From Phanerodontia chrysosporium (Eukaryota; Basidiomycota; Agaricomycetes; Polyporales; Phanerochaetaceae), in NCBI GenBank assembly GCA_001910725.1, contig MJGA01000031.1, positions 229,167 through 293,166 on the forward strand: 64,000 nucleotides of DNA. The letters are read 5' to 3'. The notes under the pieces are model-generated. The model was not told the DNA's origin, did not search any database, and saw only the letters and a list, made by a program, of their open reading frames with translations. The position numbers and the translations under genes were made by a program. Shown piece by piece: positions 43,301 through 55,363 of the stretch (positions are counted from its first letter, which is position 1; the number at the start of each line of letters is the position of its first letter).

Positions 43301-46300
43301 GATCGCCTTGCCGTAGTTCATCATACCTGAGACGGTGCGGTAAAGAGTCTGCGCACGCAGCGACGCCCAGATACGAGTACGAAGAGTGAACTCCGGCGCC
43401 GCGCTCTTGAAGCCGATGCAGTAGAACGGAAGATCGTCCGCCTTCGACTGACCCTTCTCGTCGCTGCCAAACGGAGTGGAACCATTGTAGCCCTCGGACT
43501 CTTCGGCGAGGATCTTAGTATCCTTGACGAAGTTGTCCCATTCCACCGGATGAAGCTGCTTGAGGTACTCCAGGAGAGTGACACGAGTATTCTGGTCCTC
43601 CTCGCGAATAATCTCACGAAGCGAGAGCAGAATCTAACACAAAATCAGCAAAATCCTTTCGCGCAGAATGGCACCGGACCAACCTTCTCATTGTAGTGAG
43701 GTGTCAGAACCGTGAACGTCGGCATCGCATCAACCGGCAGGGGCTCCGGGATAGCGGTCGTAAGCGATTGCGCGAAGAACGAGATACGGCGTTCGGCTTC
43801 GCTTCCAGGTGTGAAGAACTCGCCCTTGAACCCCTTATCACTCTGTGATATGAAGAAGGCCGGTGCGCGGAGGCTACGCCTGCCATCCTGGCCCGAGTCG
43901 ACCTGATGGTACAGCAGCTTCTGGACGTGGTCGATAGACAGAAGGTGCTCGCGGTACATCGATATGATGATAGCGTTCCAGATCTGCGAAACCAAGACCT
44001 GCAGCCAGCACAGGTCAGTTGCAAGCTAAACAACAGCGTCGCGGTACGTACCTTCGGCTTGTACTTCACCTCCAAATCGGCAGTAGCCAAGAGCTTCGAA
44101 TAGATCCGCTTCGGCAGGCGCGTGTAGATGTCCTTCCATGGCGTCCAAATGGAGAGACCAAGCATGAACGAGCGAGCGATGGAAAAGACCGTGTTCCAGA
44201 TGATCCACCATAGGAAGGTATCCAAGAAGAAGAGAACGAGATCCATGATGTACATGATAGTGAGCGTGAAGGCCGCCTGATTCCGGCAAAGCGCGTTGCC
44301 GAAGTACTTGTCATTGCAGGCCTGGATTTTCATGCCGACCATGACGCGGATGGGGTCGCGGAAGCCTTGCGTGAGGAAGAAGTACGACTCGGTGAACTTG
44401 CAGCCGAAGACGAGTAGCCATAATAGTATGGACGCGATGCGAGCTGTAGGCTTGAGCGAAGGGTAACTTGCGGTGAACGTCTGGCTCGCCAGGTACTTCC
44501 GTGACTTCCCAGCTACCCTATCGCCGAACATGCGGCCAGAGGGCAAGGTAGCGAAGAGAAGCGTCGCGACCACCGATATGAAGAACTGGACGATGCCGAG
44601 GATGAGAGCCAGTTGTCCGCCAGGCGAGTTGCTTTCGGCTATCGCGACGTAGAACGTGGGCCCCGCAGTCAGTGCCAGCGTCACGATAAGGAACAAGAGC
44701 CGCCGTGTCAGATGCGAGGTGTTGTTCCACGTCGTAGGAATGTACGAGAATTCCGCCAGGGTCGCCGCGATCATGATGACTGTCGCAACCGCACCCCCAA
44801 GGGCAGTCGCAGACCATCGAAGAGCCGTCGACTGGAAGCCGTTGTAGATGGTCGGTGAGTTGTAGGCGGTGTAGAACCAGTACATCGCGATGTGAATGAC
44901 CCATATCCGGTTGAAGTTGACAAGCAAGTGGCCAAACGAACGTTTCTCGTAGTATGTCTTGAAAAAGACGCGGTTCCAGTCGATCTGACTGAACCTCATG
45001 AAACGTTGCGCCGGCGGAAGATCAACGAGACGCGTCTATGAAGGACGCCAAAACGTCAGCGATTTTTACGGCGGATATTAGATGAGCCTACGCACCTTGT
45101 CGTAAAGGACTATTCTTGCGATACCCTCCGGATACCAAAATAGTTGGTTGACGTCGTCGTAGCCGATAATGCTGTCGTGGTCCTTCTCCCGTCGAACGAA
45201 CTTGCCCGCGACGACCTCGTACCCCTGATCCCGGATGAACCTGTACAAGGGCTTCACCACGGAGTGAAGGTAGAGGCCTTCTGGCACAGCATCCACGCGG
45301 CTTTGACACTCGGGCGACCGATAGTAGTCATCGGCGCACTTGAAGATGAAGCAGAGACACTCTGGAACGAAGCGTACCTGGGCGGCTTCGCCCCAGCACA
45401 GCAGCCACAGGGCGATCTGACGCATCCGGTCGTACTGCGACATGTTGTTCATCGCCTGTCGCCATCTCTCAAGCGCGTTGTTCAGCGACTTCTCCGAGCT
45501 GTTCTTCCCCTTGCCCCGCTTGACGGACTTTAGCCGCTGCAGCCCTGGGTTCTGCGAGTGGCCCACGGCGTCATCGAGGTCGAGCTGCGCAGCGAAATAC
45601 CATTTGCGGTAGTTCGCGTGCTGACCCCCAATGTAATCGGCATGAAGAGTGAGGAGCGCCTGGTTTGGTGACATGCGTGAAGCACGACTGTCAAGCAGCT
45701 GCATTGTGAAGTCGAACTGCGCCAAAGCGTGAGTGGGGAGCGACCGAGCGTGCGGAGCATACTCACCATGTTGCGCATCGAATCCCTTTGAAAACCAAAC
45801 TTTTGCGTCAGGTCTAGGAAGATGTCCTCGATCTCCTCCTTCGACAGTGGTATTTGGCGCTCCGACGACCAAGCGGGGTAGGGTTCTCGCTGACCGGGCG
45901 CTGAGTCTACGAAGGTAGGGGTCGAGGCTTCGGAGAACCCAATTCGCGGCGGGGCGAGGGATTCCTGAGAGGGCTCGTACTTGTGGCCATAGACATCTAC
46001 GTCTGAGTCCGTGTCCGGTTGGGCTGACGGCAGGAAGGATGAAGGTCAATACACGAGGCTTGGGCAAGGTGAAGAACTTACGACCGTAAGGATCGTAAGG
46101 ACCACTGTGGTCGTAGTATCTGTCGTCGTCGACGACATTGCTGCTGTCCGAGCCGTATGTGTCGCGGTTACCCCGGCCATAGTCGTGTTCGGAGTCGTTA
46201 TCGAAGTATCTCGGGTCGGCGGCCTGGGAGTTGCTGAAGGGGTCGTGTGGGTCGGAAGAGGGAGGCGAGGAGGAGTAGATGCCCTCGTGGCTGCGGGAAC

Positions 46301-46316
46301 CCGAGCGGGCAGCCAT
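40386..46316 (-). CDS. FKS1: 1,3-beta-glucan synthase catalytic subunit
   Basis: Plasma-membrane enzyme polymerising UDP-glucose into cell-wall beta-1,3-glucan, regulated by Rho1. The acidic, disordered N-terminus [20 protein letters not shown] leads into the FKS1 N-terminal domain: [40 protein letters not shown] and [14 protein letters not shown] first membrane block follows ([34 protein letters not shown]). The large cytoplasmic glucan-synthase domain includes [45 protein letters not shown] and [18 protein letters not shown] second membrane block ends KQRRQRRMIV... and a short tail [10 protein letters not shown]. Introns are few (about ten) for 5.9 kb, giving roughly 1,770 residues, normal for Fks1. 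The last intron (acceptor CTCGACAG) restores a typical agaricomycete C-terminus. No frame breaks seen. Confidence 0.97.
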
Positions 46317-47769
46317 GGCAGGAGAGGGTCGTCGTCGTTGTCGACGGTGAGAAAGAAGGGAGATGTTGACCCGTTCGATTTCGTTTCGTCATTTTCGGCT
46401 ACGAGAGGTCGCAGCGCGCGCGGAGTCCGAAATATATGCCCATTTTTGGACATTTCATTAAGAGCGCCCAGCCGCTCCACCGCAACGCTGCGCGCCCTTT
46501 CGAGAAAACTTTCACCAACTCCTGCTCTGCCGTCCATTGGTTGATAGAACCTATGTCATCTCATAGCCGAGCATGCTCAGCACACCCCTCGACGACATCC
46601 TCGGCATGTTCGAGTGTGCACGATAACGTGTGGCAATGAGGCGGGGCTTCGGGTCGGCACCTGTGCGCGGCGGTGCACATGCGCTTCAACTCTACGAAGA
46701 CAAAGATTGCAGGCTGCGGCACGAGAACAGAGAACCCTTCAGAAGGTCCGCACCGCAGTGCAGACGCACTGTTCCTCGTCACCTGCTTCTGCTCTTGGAT
46801 CTTGTGTGCTCAGGACCATGCGATGACTGCGGCGTCCAAAAGCCGTAGTCTGCTCACGGACGAGTTAACCATCGCGTCCCACGCTTCGCATCTGACTTCC
46901 ACGCGGCTACGCTTGCCCACGTCGAGAGTTGCGAAGCATCTGAGTACAACGTTGTATGTTCTCACATTCATTGCATTTGTAGCAGATAAATACATGTTGA
47001 TCTTAATATCGAGTGTTTCTATTCGGAAACTACGAACAGCCACTGCGGCTGTCTCAGGTGGGGAGGCTGGCCACCACGCAACGCGCCCCAACCTATACAG
47101 TGACTCTCTGATTCTATGCTTCGTCTCGGTTGAAGACTCGGCCCGCAGTTGTTCAACGCCACTTCAGTATCCGCTGTCATTATTGCGCCGCGAGAAGCCA
47201 GCTATGATTGCTCCCTGGCGAGCAGACCACCCAACAAGAAGCCTAATACTTGTTTGTCTACAGCACTGCGCAAACTCGCTGACGAACACTTATTGGGCGA
47301 ACGCTCTCTACAGTACCGGCAAATTAGCACCTGTGACCACCAAGGGGCACACTACCTCAGCTACCATTTCTGGCTAGTAGGCGTGTCGTGTTCTCCGCCT
47401 TCCAACGACTCATCCCTGTTGTGCGTCCGTGAACAGGACGAGCCAGTCCCTAGTGCTGTGGCAGAGTGACAGGTGTGGCTATCAGTCCATAAAAAAGACG
47501 GAACCTAAGTACATCATGTCATTACACTCCCATTCTCTGCGGGTGTGCAGGGTCATCTAACCTGTTACTTACACGAACTACTCCATTCTAACCACCGTAA
47601 CTTATACCTTAGACGCCTATGTAAGAAACGAAGCTTACACCATTTACTTCAAGCTTACAGTCATACTGACATCTTTACGTTACACCCACGAGCATCTTCT
47701 TCCGCAACACTACCATCCACGTACGTCGTACGCCTGAATATCTGGTGGACGCAAACACGAATCACTGTA
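46317..47769. promoter_or_regulatory. Divergent upstream region, FKS1 / SDR
   Basis: 1.45 kb between two divergent genes, long compared with the housekeeping promoters in this window. Composition is close to 50% GC. The open frames are not convincing. No TATA box stands out. Confidence 0.45.
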
Positions 47770-48748
47770 ATGACCTCAGTAACTGACGTTCTTTGCGCTA
47801 TCGGCGCGCTCGTTGCACTCAAGTCCACATATCATCTACTGCGTTTTGTCGCACTCCATACGCTACCTTCGAACGTCCACCGCTATCTGTATGGGTCTGC
47901 GCCGTATGCGCTGATCACGGGTGCGACAGATGGAATAGGCAAGGACACGGCGAAAGAGCTGTACAGGCTGGGCTTCAACCTTATCCTCCACGGCCGCAAT
48001 GAGGAGAAATTGGAGCGGGTACGCAGAGAGATTAAGGCCCTAGATCCCCAGCAAAGACGTCAGGATCTGGGTTGCAGATGCAAACAGCCCTGACGTCGAC
48101 TTTGAGGCAGCGGTAGCTCAGTGGGACGGGCTGGAGATAACACTGGTCGTGCACAACGTGGGGAGTGCACCTGTACGGGAGCCAACGTGAGCCATCCGTT
48201 CTTCTCCTTCGCGTCCCCAAGCTTAGCATACATGCAGCATCGATGGAATCCCGCAATCCGAGCTGCTCACAGACATCCAGCGCAACGCCCTCTTCCCGCT
48301 GTTCCTGACGCGTGCCCTCCTGCCCAAGCTGCGGCGCGCGTCTGGGCCCGTCGAGCTCGTGTTCTGCGGCTCGCTCGCGTATGCGCTTCCGAGCCCGCGC
48401 ATCGTCGCGTACGGCGCATCCAAGGCGTTCATGTACCAGCTCAGCCCCGCGCTGCAGGCCGACGAGCTCTACCACGCCGCACGCACGCCGAACGTCCGCA
48501 CCATATACATGGAGATCGGCAGCGTCGTGTCATCGAGCCACAAGATCGAGCCTTCGCTCGCGTCGCCGTCCTCGGCCCTCTTCGCGCGTGCACTCGTCCA
48601 CAAGATCGGCTGCGGCCGCCCTACCGTCGTGCCCTACTGGATGCACGGCATACAGCTGGCGATGCTCCGCTTGCTCCCACGGAGCGTGTTGCTTCCGGAG
48701 GTGTTCAAGGCGATGGACAAGGAGTTCGAGCTAGCCAAGAAGGACTAG
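47770..48748 (+). CDS. Short-chain dehydrogenase/reductase (17-beta-HSD / 3-ketoacyl reductase-like), frame break
   Basis: NAD(P)-dependent oxidoreductase. It starts MTSVTDVLCAIGALVALKST, with a hydrophobic N-terminus that may anchor it in the ER. The Rossmann motif reads ALITGATDGIGKDTAKELYR (TGxxxGIG), then NLILHGRNEEKLERV. After a frame break come DVRIWVADANSPD and LVVHNVGSAPV. An intron ends at CATGCAG, then FCGSLAYALPSPRIVAYGAS, with the catalytic Ser and the YxxxK in YGASK. The C-terminus ends MDKEFELAKKD. The break is one apparent extra C in the run at 48046-48049; removing any one base there restores a single frame. This is either a sequence error or a recent pseudogene. Substrate unknown: steroid, retinoid or acyl-CoA reductases share this pattern. 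Confidence 0.85.
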
Positions 48749-49242
48749 GCAGTAGGTCCCTGGCGCATATGACCCGGCAGTGCCCATCGCTATCTGAGTT
48801 CGCCCCTCTGAGGCTGTCGTACGTTACGTGGTCCTGGACTGCAGTAGCTCGCATTGCAAACATGACTCTCATTTCTTCTGCCGTCCCGCGCTCGCGCCCG
48901 AGACTCATGGACCGCCCGACGTCAAGCCTAACCTTGATCACAGCTGCAGCACAAGCCAAGTACGCCCCCGGACAGCGAACGCTGGCTCTGCATCGCGCCG
49001 GCCCTGTGCACCGCCCAGCGGACAGCGCCCGGACGCCCCACGGCCGGTCGAGCGGGCGCTGATGGGCGGCAGGGCAGATTGAACAGCGTGTACAAAACCC
49101 GCTCCCCTCGCGCAGCGAATGCACCCGCCGCCTCCCTGCCTGCACCTCGCCAGCAGCGTGCCATGGATCATCCATACGATCTGTCGTCCCGGGAGCCCTC
49201 GCGGAGGCGATTAGCCTGCTGCACACTGCGAGGCGGGATGCG
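48749..49242. other. Gap between SDR and DUF6533 gene
   Basis: About 490 bp. The true N-terminal exon of the next gene may lie here, because its frame remains open upstream of 49243 (EAISLLHTARRDA). Nothing else recognised. Confidence 0.35.
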
Positions 49243-50842
49243 ATGTCCATGAAGGTTTGTCCCATGCCTCCATGCGAGGCGCGTGGCTGATTGTGGCTAT
49301 CACGCCAGTACACGACGGGTGAGTGCTCCCGCACGGCCAGCTGCTGCTTTTCTGTCTCAGTGTGCTGACGGCCGTCGCCTGCAGTCGCGAGTGTGGCCTT
49401 GCTCGCCTACGATATCGTCTTGACCTTCCCCGAGTGAGTTCGGACATGCCGGCATGCTATAGCAACGGGCTCACGGTCTTTCCAGCGAGGTGAACATCTT
49501 CTTTCTCTGCTCCGCTTCCTGCTTCCTTGATTGACACGTCGTGTTCTTTTCAAGTATGAGTTCATATGGGTAAGTTCACGGATTGGTCCGCGGAAGCTCC
49601 CTTCTGATCCGCCTTTGTAGTGTTCCAAGGTTTCCGGGTACTCGTTGATGTATGCAGTCATGCGATATGGCAACTTGCTGCACATGTTGACCATCCAGAT
49701 GCTCTGTACATCTTCATATTTACGTCTCCATCTTTCTTCCTGACGTTCCGAACAACACAGTTTACAATTGGGATGATGCGCCACTCTCGGTGTGTTCGTT
49801 TTATCGTAGATGGTACCCTTGGAGCTTATAACCTACCAGATGTGCAAACCACTCCTTTTAGTGAATGCGTGGACGCTTCTGCCCCTCATAATACCACTGT
49901 TTGGTGCGTTCGCGTCAGATATTAGGCGGTTGCTCGGTGGTTGACGCCTCCGATAACGTGCAGTCACACTGACTCTTCGCGCATATGCGACCTGTGGACG
50001 TTCACAAATGTCCAAGTGGTTCCTTGGAGCTTTCTGCCTTGTAGGTCTCTCTCATGACGAGCGATGCCGAGTGTTCAATGCAGTAACACAGCTTGTGATT
50101 CTTGCGGAACTTGCTGGCAACATTCTTTGGACGATGCAGGCCAAAGGTGCGAGCTCGTGCCTTATATGCGCTAGTTTGAGGCTCATTTCGTCCATTCTAG
50201 TTACCGGCGTTCCCATGCCCGGATTTCCCTGCATATACAAAGTTACTACTGCTTCTCCCGTGATTGGTGCAGTGCTGCAGACAGGCCCAACCGCGCTCTT
50301 GGACTCCGTCATGTTTGCAGTGATTGCATGGAAGACCTACCAGTCATGTAAGCTCCTTGGCATCATATATGACGACCATATGCTAAAGCTTTGGACGTAG
50401 ACCGCACAGGAAAGACGTATCTTGTGAAAGTCATTTTCCGCGACTCGCTCTGGTACCTTGCTCTATCAATGTAGGCTATTTTCCTCTTTTTCTTGCGCGT
50501 ACAAATAACCTGATATTCTCCAGAGAGACAGTAGCCTGCATGCTTCTCTTTATTTGCCTCCGCGGGGTGCACGCGGCGCTGCAACCGACGCTGTCGTCAG
50601 AGGCACGGACGATGGCAGTCATCGTCGCCTCGCGCGTTATATTGAACGTGCGACACGCCGCCGGTAACTCGGGGGTGAAAATGAGCCTCGAGAGCCTGAC
50701 GGTTCTACCGCGACGGTCGGGCCATTCCTCCGGATACTCGTACTCCACCGAGTCTGAGTCGGGAGCGTACTGCATGACGGATCTCCAATTCTCGAGGTCG
50801 ATGGTAGCGGACACGACGGCTGACCGGCACGATCAGGTGTAG
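49243..50842 (+). CDS. DUF6533-type multi-pass membrane protein
   Basis: Member of a large agaricomycete family of about seven-helix membrane proteins of unknown role. The recognisable DUF6533 start, YTTVASVALLAYDIVLTFPD followed by EVNIFF, is assembled from three small exons between 49243 and 49500. Later exons give hydrophobic segments such as LVILAELAGNILWTMQA and LLDSVMFAVIAWKTYQS (the usual DS-[VL]-F-x-x-x-A-W-K motif), then VIFRDSLWYLALSM. The last exon shows SEARTMAVIVASRVILNVRH and a serine-rich tail. The C-terminal half fits the family well; several central exon borders are guesses. The start is uncertain: the frame stays open upstream with EAISLLHTAR, so an earlier ATG after another intron is possible. 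No ligand or function is known for this family. Confidence 0.68.
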
Positions 50843-51344
50843 CTATGCTATGTAACACATTCCTCATGTGTTTCAATAGTAAACCGCGTCTCAGTGGGAT
50901 ATCGATATATTTCAAAGGCAGTCAGACACATGCGCGCTTAGTCAGCCACTTTGTGGCGTTAGGCGCGCTTCGAACCGTAACCGATGTACCTCGTCAAATT
51001 ACTGTGAACATGACACTCACAACGTTCGGGATGCAAGTTACATCAGCGATATGTATTCTCTATTTACAATTGACGACTAGATACCTTTATCGAGTGCTAG
51101 CCGTGTTCAACGCCAGTCTCAGCTCTAAGCTAGTCGGTCAAGATACAGAAAGGTCTAGGCCACTGCAGGTTCCTCGGTCAGCGAGTCGATGACAGCTAGT
51201 TTCAGCGGCTCAGCAGCGATTTGATCCAGCGTTGCGTCACTCAGGCGATGAAGGGCCGCCATCGGTCCAGGAAAGGAAAATATCCAAGTTGAGAGCGAAG
51301 AGGACTTCGAAGCCATGTCGATCCAAACTCCGCACTCCAGAGAG

Positions 51345-51352
51345 TATATATA
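51345..51352 (+). promoter_or_regulatory. TATA box of ferritin-like gene B
   Basis: TATATATA, 107-114 bp upstream of the ATG at 51459. The remaining upstream stretch from 50843 holds no recognisable gene. Confidence 0.6.
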
Positions 51353-51458
51353 CCCGTTCTCCCAGTCATCTGGTTCTTCGTGCCCACCTTCACTAACCCA
51401 AAGGTGTCCTGTCATTTTCACGAACAGTCTAGTCGCTCTTTCCCCCTCAGAACTCACC

Positions 51459-52569
51459 ATGCTCCGCTCGCGCGCCCTCGTTCTCCTCGCTGCCGCCATG
51501 GGCGTCCTGTCTGCGCCCCAGATCGTTCAGCGCGACATGGCAAAACCGACTGGTATGTGGCACATACAACGTATGGTCAAGTTCTGACCCTGTGCGTGCA
51601 GATACCGAGGTTTTGCAGTTCGCCTTGACGCTCGAGCAGATCGAGAATGCCTTCTACCACGAAGGTCTTGACAAGCTTGACGAGAAAGCGTTCGAGGCTG
51701 CCGGCTACCCGCCCTGGGTTCGCGCTCGCTTCGAGCAAATCAAAGAGCACGAGGCGACGCATGTTGCCTTCCTCTCTGAAGCTCTTGGCCCTGCCGCTCC
51801 CCAGCCTTGCACCTACAACTTGTAAGTGGCTTTCTCTCAGACGTGATACGAACGAGACTGACGCGCACCCGCAGTCCCTACAACGATCCGAAGTCGTTTG
51901 CCGCTCTCTCTATGGCCCTTGAAACGGTCGGCGCGTCGGCTTATATTGGCGCTGCTCAATTCCTCGAGAACAAGGATGTCCTGACGGAGGCCGCGGTAAG
52001 TAATTTATCATCTGTCGGGCACGGATGATACTTACAGGACCCGCAGTCTATCCTCGGCGTCGAGTCTCGCCAAGCAGGATGGGTTAGCTCTGCTGTCCTC
52101 AAGGGCTCTGCATGGGATGGCCCATTCGAGACTCCTCTCTCCATGGACGGCGTTTACTCTATTGCATGTGAGTTATGCGCTTTTCTGCACCAGACGACGC
52201 TGAGAAGACACGCATACAGCGCAATTCATTGTGTCCTGCCCGGCGTCTAACCCGCAGCTCATGGTCAACATCTTGCCCAAGCTCGCCATTGAGCCAGGCT
52301 CCCCGCACAATGGCGAAGCGGTCAAGTTCAAGTTCGACCACAACGAGGTCAAGCACGATGGGCAGCTCTATGTTGCTTGGTTCGACGGCATCTACGTCCA
52401 GTACTCGGATCTCTCCAAGGACGACATGGCGAGCGTGCCAGAGGGCATCCAGGGCACCGTCTATGCGGGTATCGTGAACGAGAAAGCAGGCACTCCAACT
52501 GCCCAGAAGCTGCTTACCGGCTTGGCGATGTTCGAGATCAACTTCCCCTCGTATGTCGCTAACCCTTAA
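51459..52569 (+). CDS. Secreted Rds1-type ferritin-like protein B
   Basis: A homologue of the gene at 37694, with the same architecture and intron layout. Signal peptide MLRSRALVLLAAAMGVLSAP, then DTEVLQFALTLEQIENAFYH, RARFEQIKEHEATHVAFLSE, PAAPQPCTYN, SFAALSMALETVGASAYIGA and SILGVESRQAGWVSSAV. The region SQFIVSCPASNP precedes the beta-rich tail, which here has fewer N-glycosylation sites than in gene A. Length is about 300 residues. The family is linked to stress and nutrient responses in fungi, but its biochemical activity is not established. The TATA box and small introns suggest a regulated, possibly strongly expressed secreted protein. Confidence 0.87.
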
Positions 52570-52766
52570 GTTGTTTCGCTGCGGACTATGGCTTCTGTAG
52601 TGGATAGGGTCCTGTTGTATGAATTATGCGTAGTATGTGAATTTATGGGAACTATGGGCATTAGCGATTCATTCTGAGCGCTACGACGAGCAGTTGAGAG
52701 TCAGTTTTATCCGCTAGGAAGTCTATTCGGCATAAAGACGACAACACTACACGGTAGCTACGCCAT

Positions 52767-53894
52767 TTACAGAGCGCTGGCACCGGTAATGATATCGACA
52801 AGCTCATTCGTGATCGCGGCCTGGCGACCACGGTTGTACTTGAGCTGTAGGCTGTCAATCATGTCACCGGCGTTCTTGGACGCGTTATCCATGGCGTTGC
52901 GACTATAGACAGCATGAGTAACGCATGGGCACGCGAGTGGACAGGTGCACTTACCGAGCGCTGATCTCACAAGCATGGCCCTCGACCAGGGCAGCGTAGA
53001 TGGCGTTCGCAAGGGCAAACTCAGCCAAGTCGTTGGTAACTTCCTCCTCCATTTCGTAGGCCTTGAAGCCGGCTAAGACGCGTGACGTTAGTTCAAAAGC
53101 CACGCTATGCGAGAGGGAAGACGTACGAGACTCCTTCAGGGCCTCAGCGGTCTCGACCTCGACGATAGCAGACTCGTACGAGAGGGCGGAGACGAACTTG
53201 TTGTAGACGATAGCGACGCTGTCGTACTCAACACCAGACTTGATGATAAGGTCGGCAACACCGGCGGCGTCAGCAAAGGTGGGGACATCACGGCCGATCT
53301 GGTTGAAGGTCATGACAAGGTTCTTGGCGAGCGTACGGGAGAGCTGGCCCTTGGACTTGTCACCGACGACGGCGATGGGGGACTCGGGGTCGATGTCCTG
53401 CTCCTTGAAGGCGCGGCGCGTCGCCTTTGAGACCGAGGAGTGGATACCACCGCACATGCCCTTGTCGGACGAGATGACAATGAAAAGCTTACGCTTGCCA
53501 GGGTTCTCGGCGGGCGCGTGCTGGAAGACCTCTGCGGGTAGAAAGGCAGGCGTCAGAGGCGCGGGTGGAGGTGCGAGGACGCTATGCGGGCTGCACACCA
53601 GAGTTCGCGAGGCCGTACTCCTTGCCCGCCTGCAGGGCGCGCTGCGCCTTGTTGAGTTTTGTCGAGGCGATCAACTTCATCGACTGTGTGTGCGCGATGT
53701 GGCCATGCGTGGTCAGGCGTGCGCCGGGGGCGGGAATGCCAGACACGACGCACCTTCGTGATTTTCTCGATGTTCCGCACCGACTTCAACCGCATCTCAA
53801 TCTCACGCAGCGTGGCCATGTTCCTGGCACCGGCGGGCGCGACCCTCGCCACAGCGGGCTGCGCAACACGAGCGAACGCCGTCCGAGCGAGCAT
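52767..53894 (-). CDS. ATP3: ATP synthase F1 subunit gamma, mitochondrial
   Basis: Central rotor shaft of the mitochondrial ATP synthase. The presequence [20 protein letters not shown] precedes [20 protein letters not shown], with the conserved start of mature gamma (ATLREI..RLKS..NI.KIT). Next are [37 protein letters not shown] (the conserved SSDKGLCGG region) and [20 protein letters not shown]. The C-terminal helix covers [20 protein letters not shown], then [20 protein letters not shown] and ITGASAL. About five introns. The length, near 300 residues, is normal. It is divergent from eIF2-beta, 239 bp apart. Confidence 0.97.
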
Positions 53895-54133
53895 AGTGAA
53901 GTGTAAGGAGTGTAAGTGTCGAGTACGTCGTGCGGGACAGTGCGGAAAGCGTAGCCGGCGTCTCTTCCCAGAGCGGAGCTGAAATTACGAGCGCCGAGGG
54001 CGAGCCACACACCAAGAATTACGGGCGGAGCTCAAACGAGCGGTACCCTGACTCTTGCCAATTACACCGGCCGCTTCATTACGCACGACCATCTGCTACA
54101 GCACTCTTCGTCCCCTCGCTTGTACTAGACACC
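53895..54133. promoter_or_regulatory. Bidirectional promoter, ATP3 / eIF2-beta
   Basis: 239 bp between two divergent housekeeping genes. GC-rich, no TATA box. Both genes need high basal expression, so a shared nucleosome-free region is plausible. Confidence 0.5.
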
Positions 54134-55363
54134 ATGTCGGAAGAGCCGCTGTTCGATCCCTCGCTGAAGAAGCGCAAGAAAAAGCAGGTCGCGTTCTCGG
54201 AGGATCCACTGGGTGCCGATGCCGACCCGACCACCCCTGCCCCGACCACCATTGACAATGTGACGACAAATGGGGACACTGTAGACATGGGCCCGACGAC
54301 CATGCACGAGCAGATGGCACAGAGCGCGTCGAGAGATGACGAGGAGGCCAAGATCGACGAGGACGCGATGTTTGGCGATCTCAAGAAAAAGAAGAAGAAG
54401 AAGAAGGACATCCCCATGGACCTGGTCTGTTCCTCTTCATGGTCTGCTTAGTCACGCAATGAACGTTTGTTTCAGCCCGAGGACGCCTCTGGGACCTCCA
54501 CCCCCGTCGGCGTGCCCGCAGGCGCGGAGGACCTCGATTTCTCCGACCTCAAGAAGAAGAAGAAGTCGACGAAGAAGAAGGCTGCGCTCGACATGGAGGC
54601 GTTCGAGAAGGAATTGAACGAGGCGAAGGCGAAGGATGGAGAGGGAGAGGACGTCGACGGCGCGCCGATCGATGATGTCGACGAGGGCGAGCTCGGAGAC
54701 GACCCCTTCGCCCGTGGCGCGGAGCAGGTGTCAGCTGTGGATGTTGGTGGCGAGGCATGGCTGAACAGCGACCGTGACTACACCTATGCAGAGGTATGGG
54801 CCCCTGCACAGATGGATTGCAGCATGTATCTTGATCAGCGTCCTTGGATAGCTTCTCCAGCGCTTCTACGCGCAGCTGCACGCCTCCAACCCCGCGCTCC
54901 TCAACACTGCTGGCAAGCGGCACACCCTCGCGCCACCACAGCTCATGCGTGAGGGTAACAAGAAGACCGTCTTTGCGAACATTGCCGACATCTGCAAACG
55001 TATGCACCGGCAGCCCGAGCACACGATTCAGTTCATGTTCGCTGAGTTGGGTACAACCGGCTCGATCGACGGTTCTGGACGGCTGGTCATTCGTGGAAAG
55101 TTCTCGCAAGCGCAGATTGAGAACGTTTTGCGACGTTACATTGGTACGTCTGCTTGCGATCGCCGTCTGGACTGTACGCTTACACCTGGGCAGTCGAGTA
55201 CGTCACTTGCAAGACATGCAAGTCGCCAGATACGCTTCTCGTCAAGGAGAACCGTATCTTCTTCGTTGCATGCGAGTCCTGTGGCTCAAGACGTTCCGTC
55301 AACGCCATCAAGACTGGTTTCCAGGCGCAGGTCGGAAGGAGAAGCAAAAACAAGACCGGCTGA
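54134..55363 (+). CDS. SUI3: Translation initiation factor eIF2 subunit beta
   Basis: Part of the eIF2 ternary complex that delivers initiator tRNA. From the ATG at 54134 ([20 protein letters not shown]) the protein shows the three lysine-rich blocks that bind eIF5 and eIF2[16 protein letters not shown] and [10 protein letters not shown]. The folded C-terminal half reads [59 protein letters not shown] and [20 protein letters not shown], then the C4 zinc finger, [16 protein letters not shown]... and [10 protein letters not shown]. Three introns. The end, GRRSKNKTG, is a normal C-terminus. Length is about 330 residues. Confidence 0.97.

Noticed and set aside
50960..50985. tRNA B-box-like GGTTCGAAGC on the minus strand
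   Set aside because: No matching A box at the right distance and no cloverleaf or acceptor pairing.
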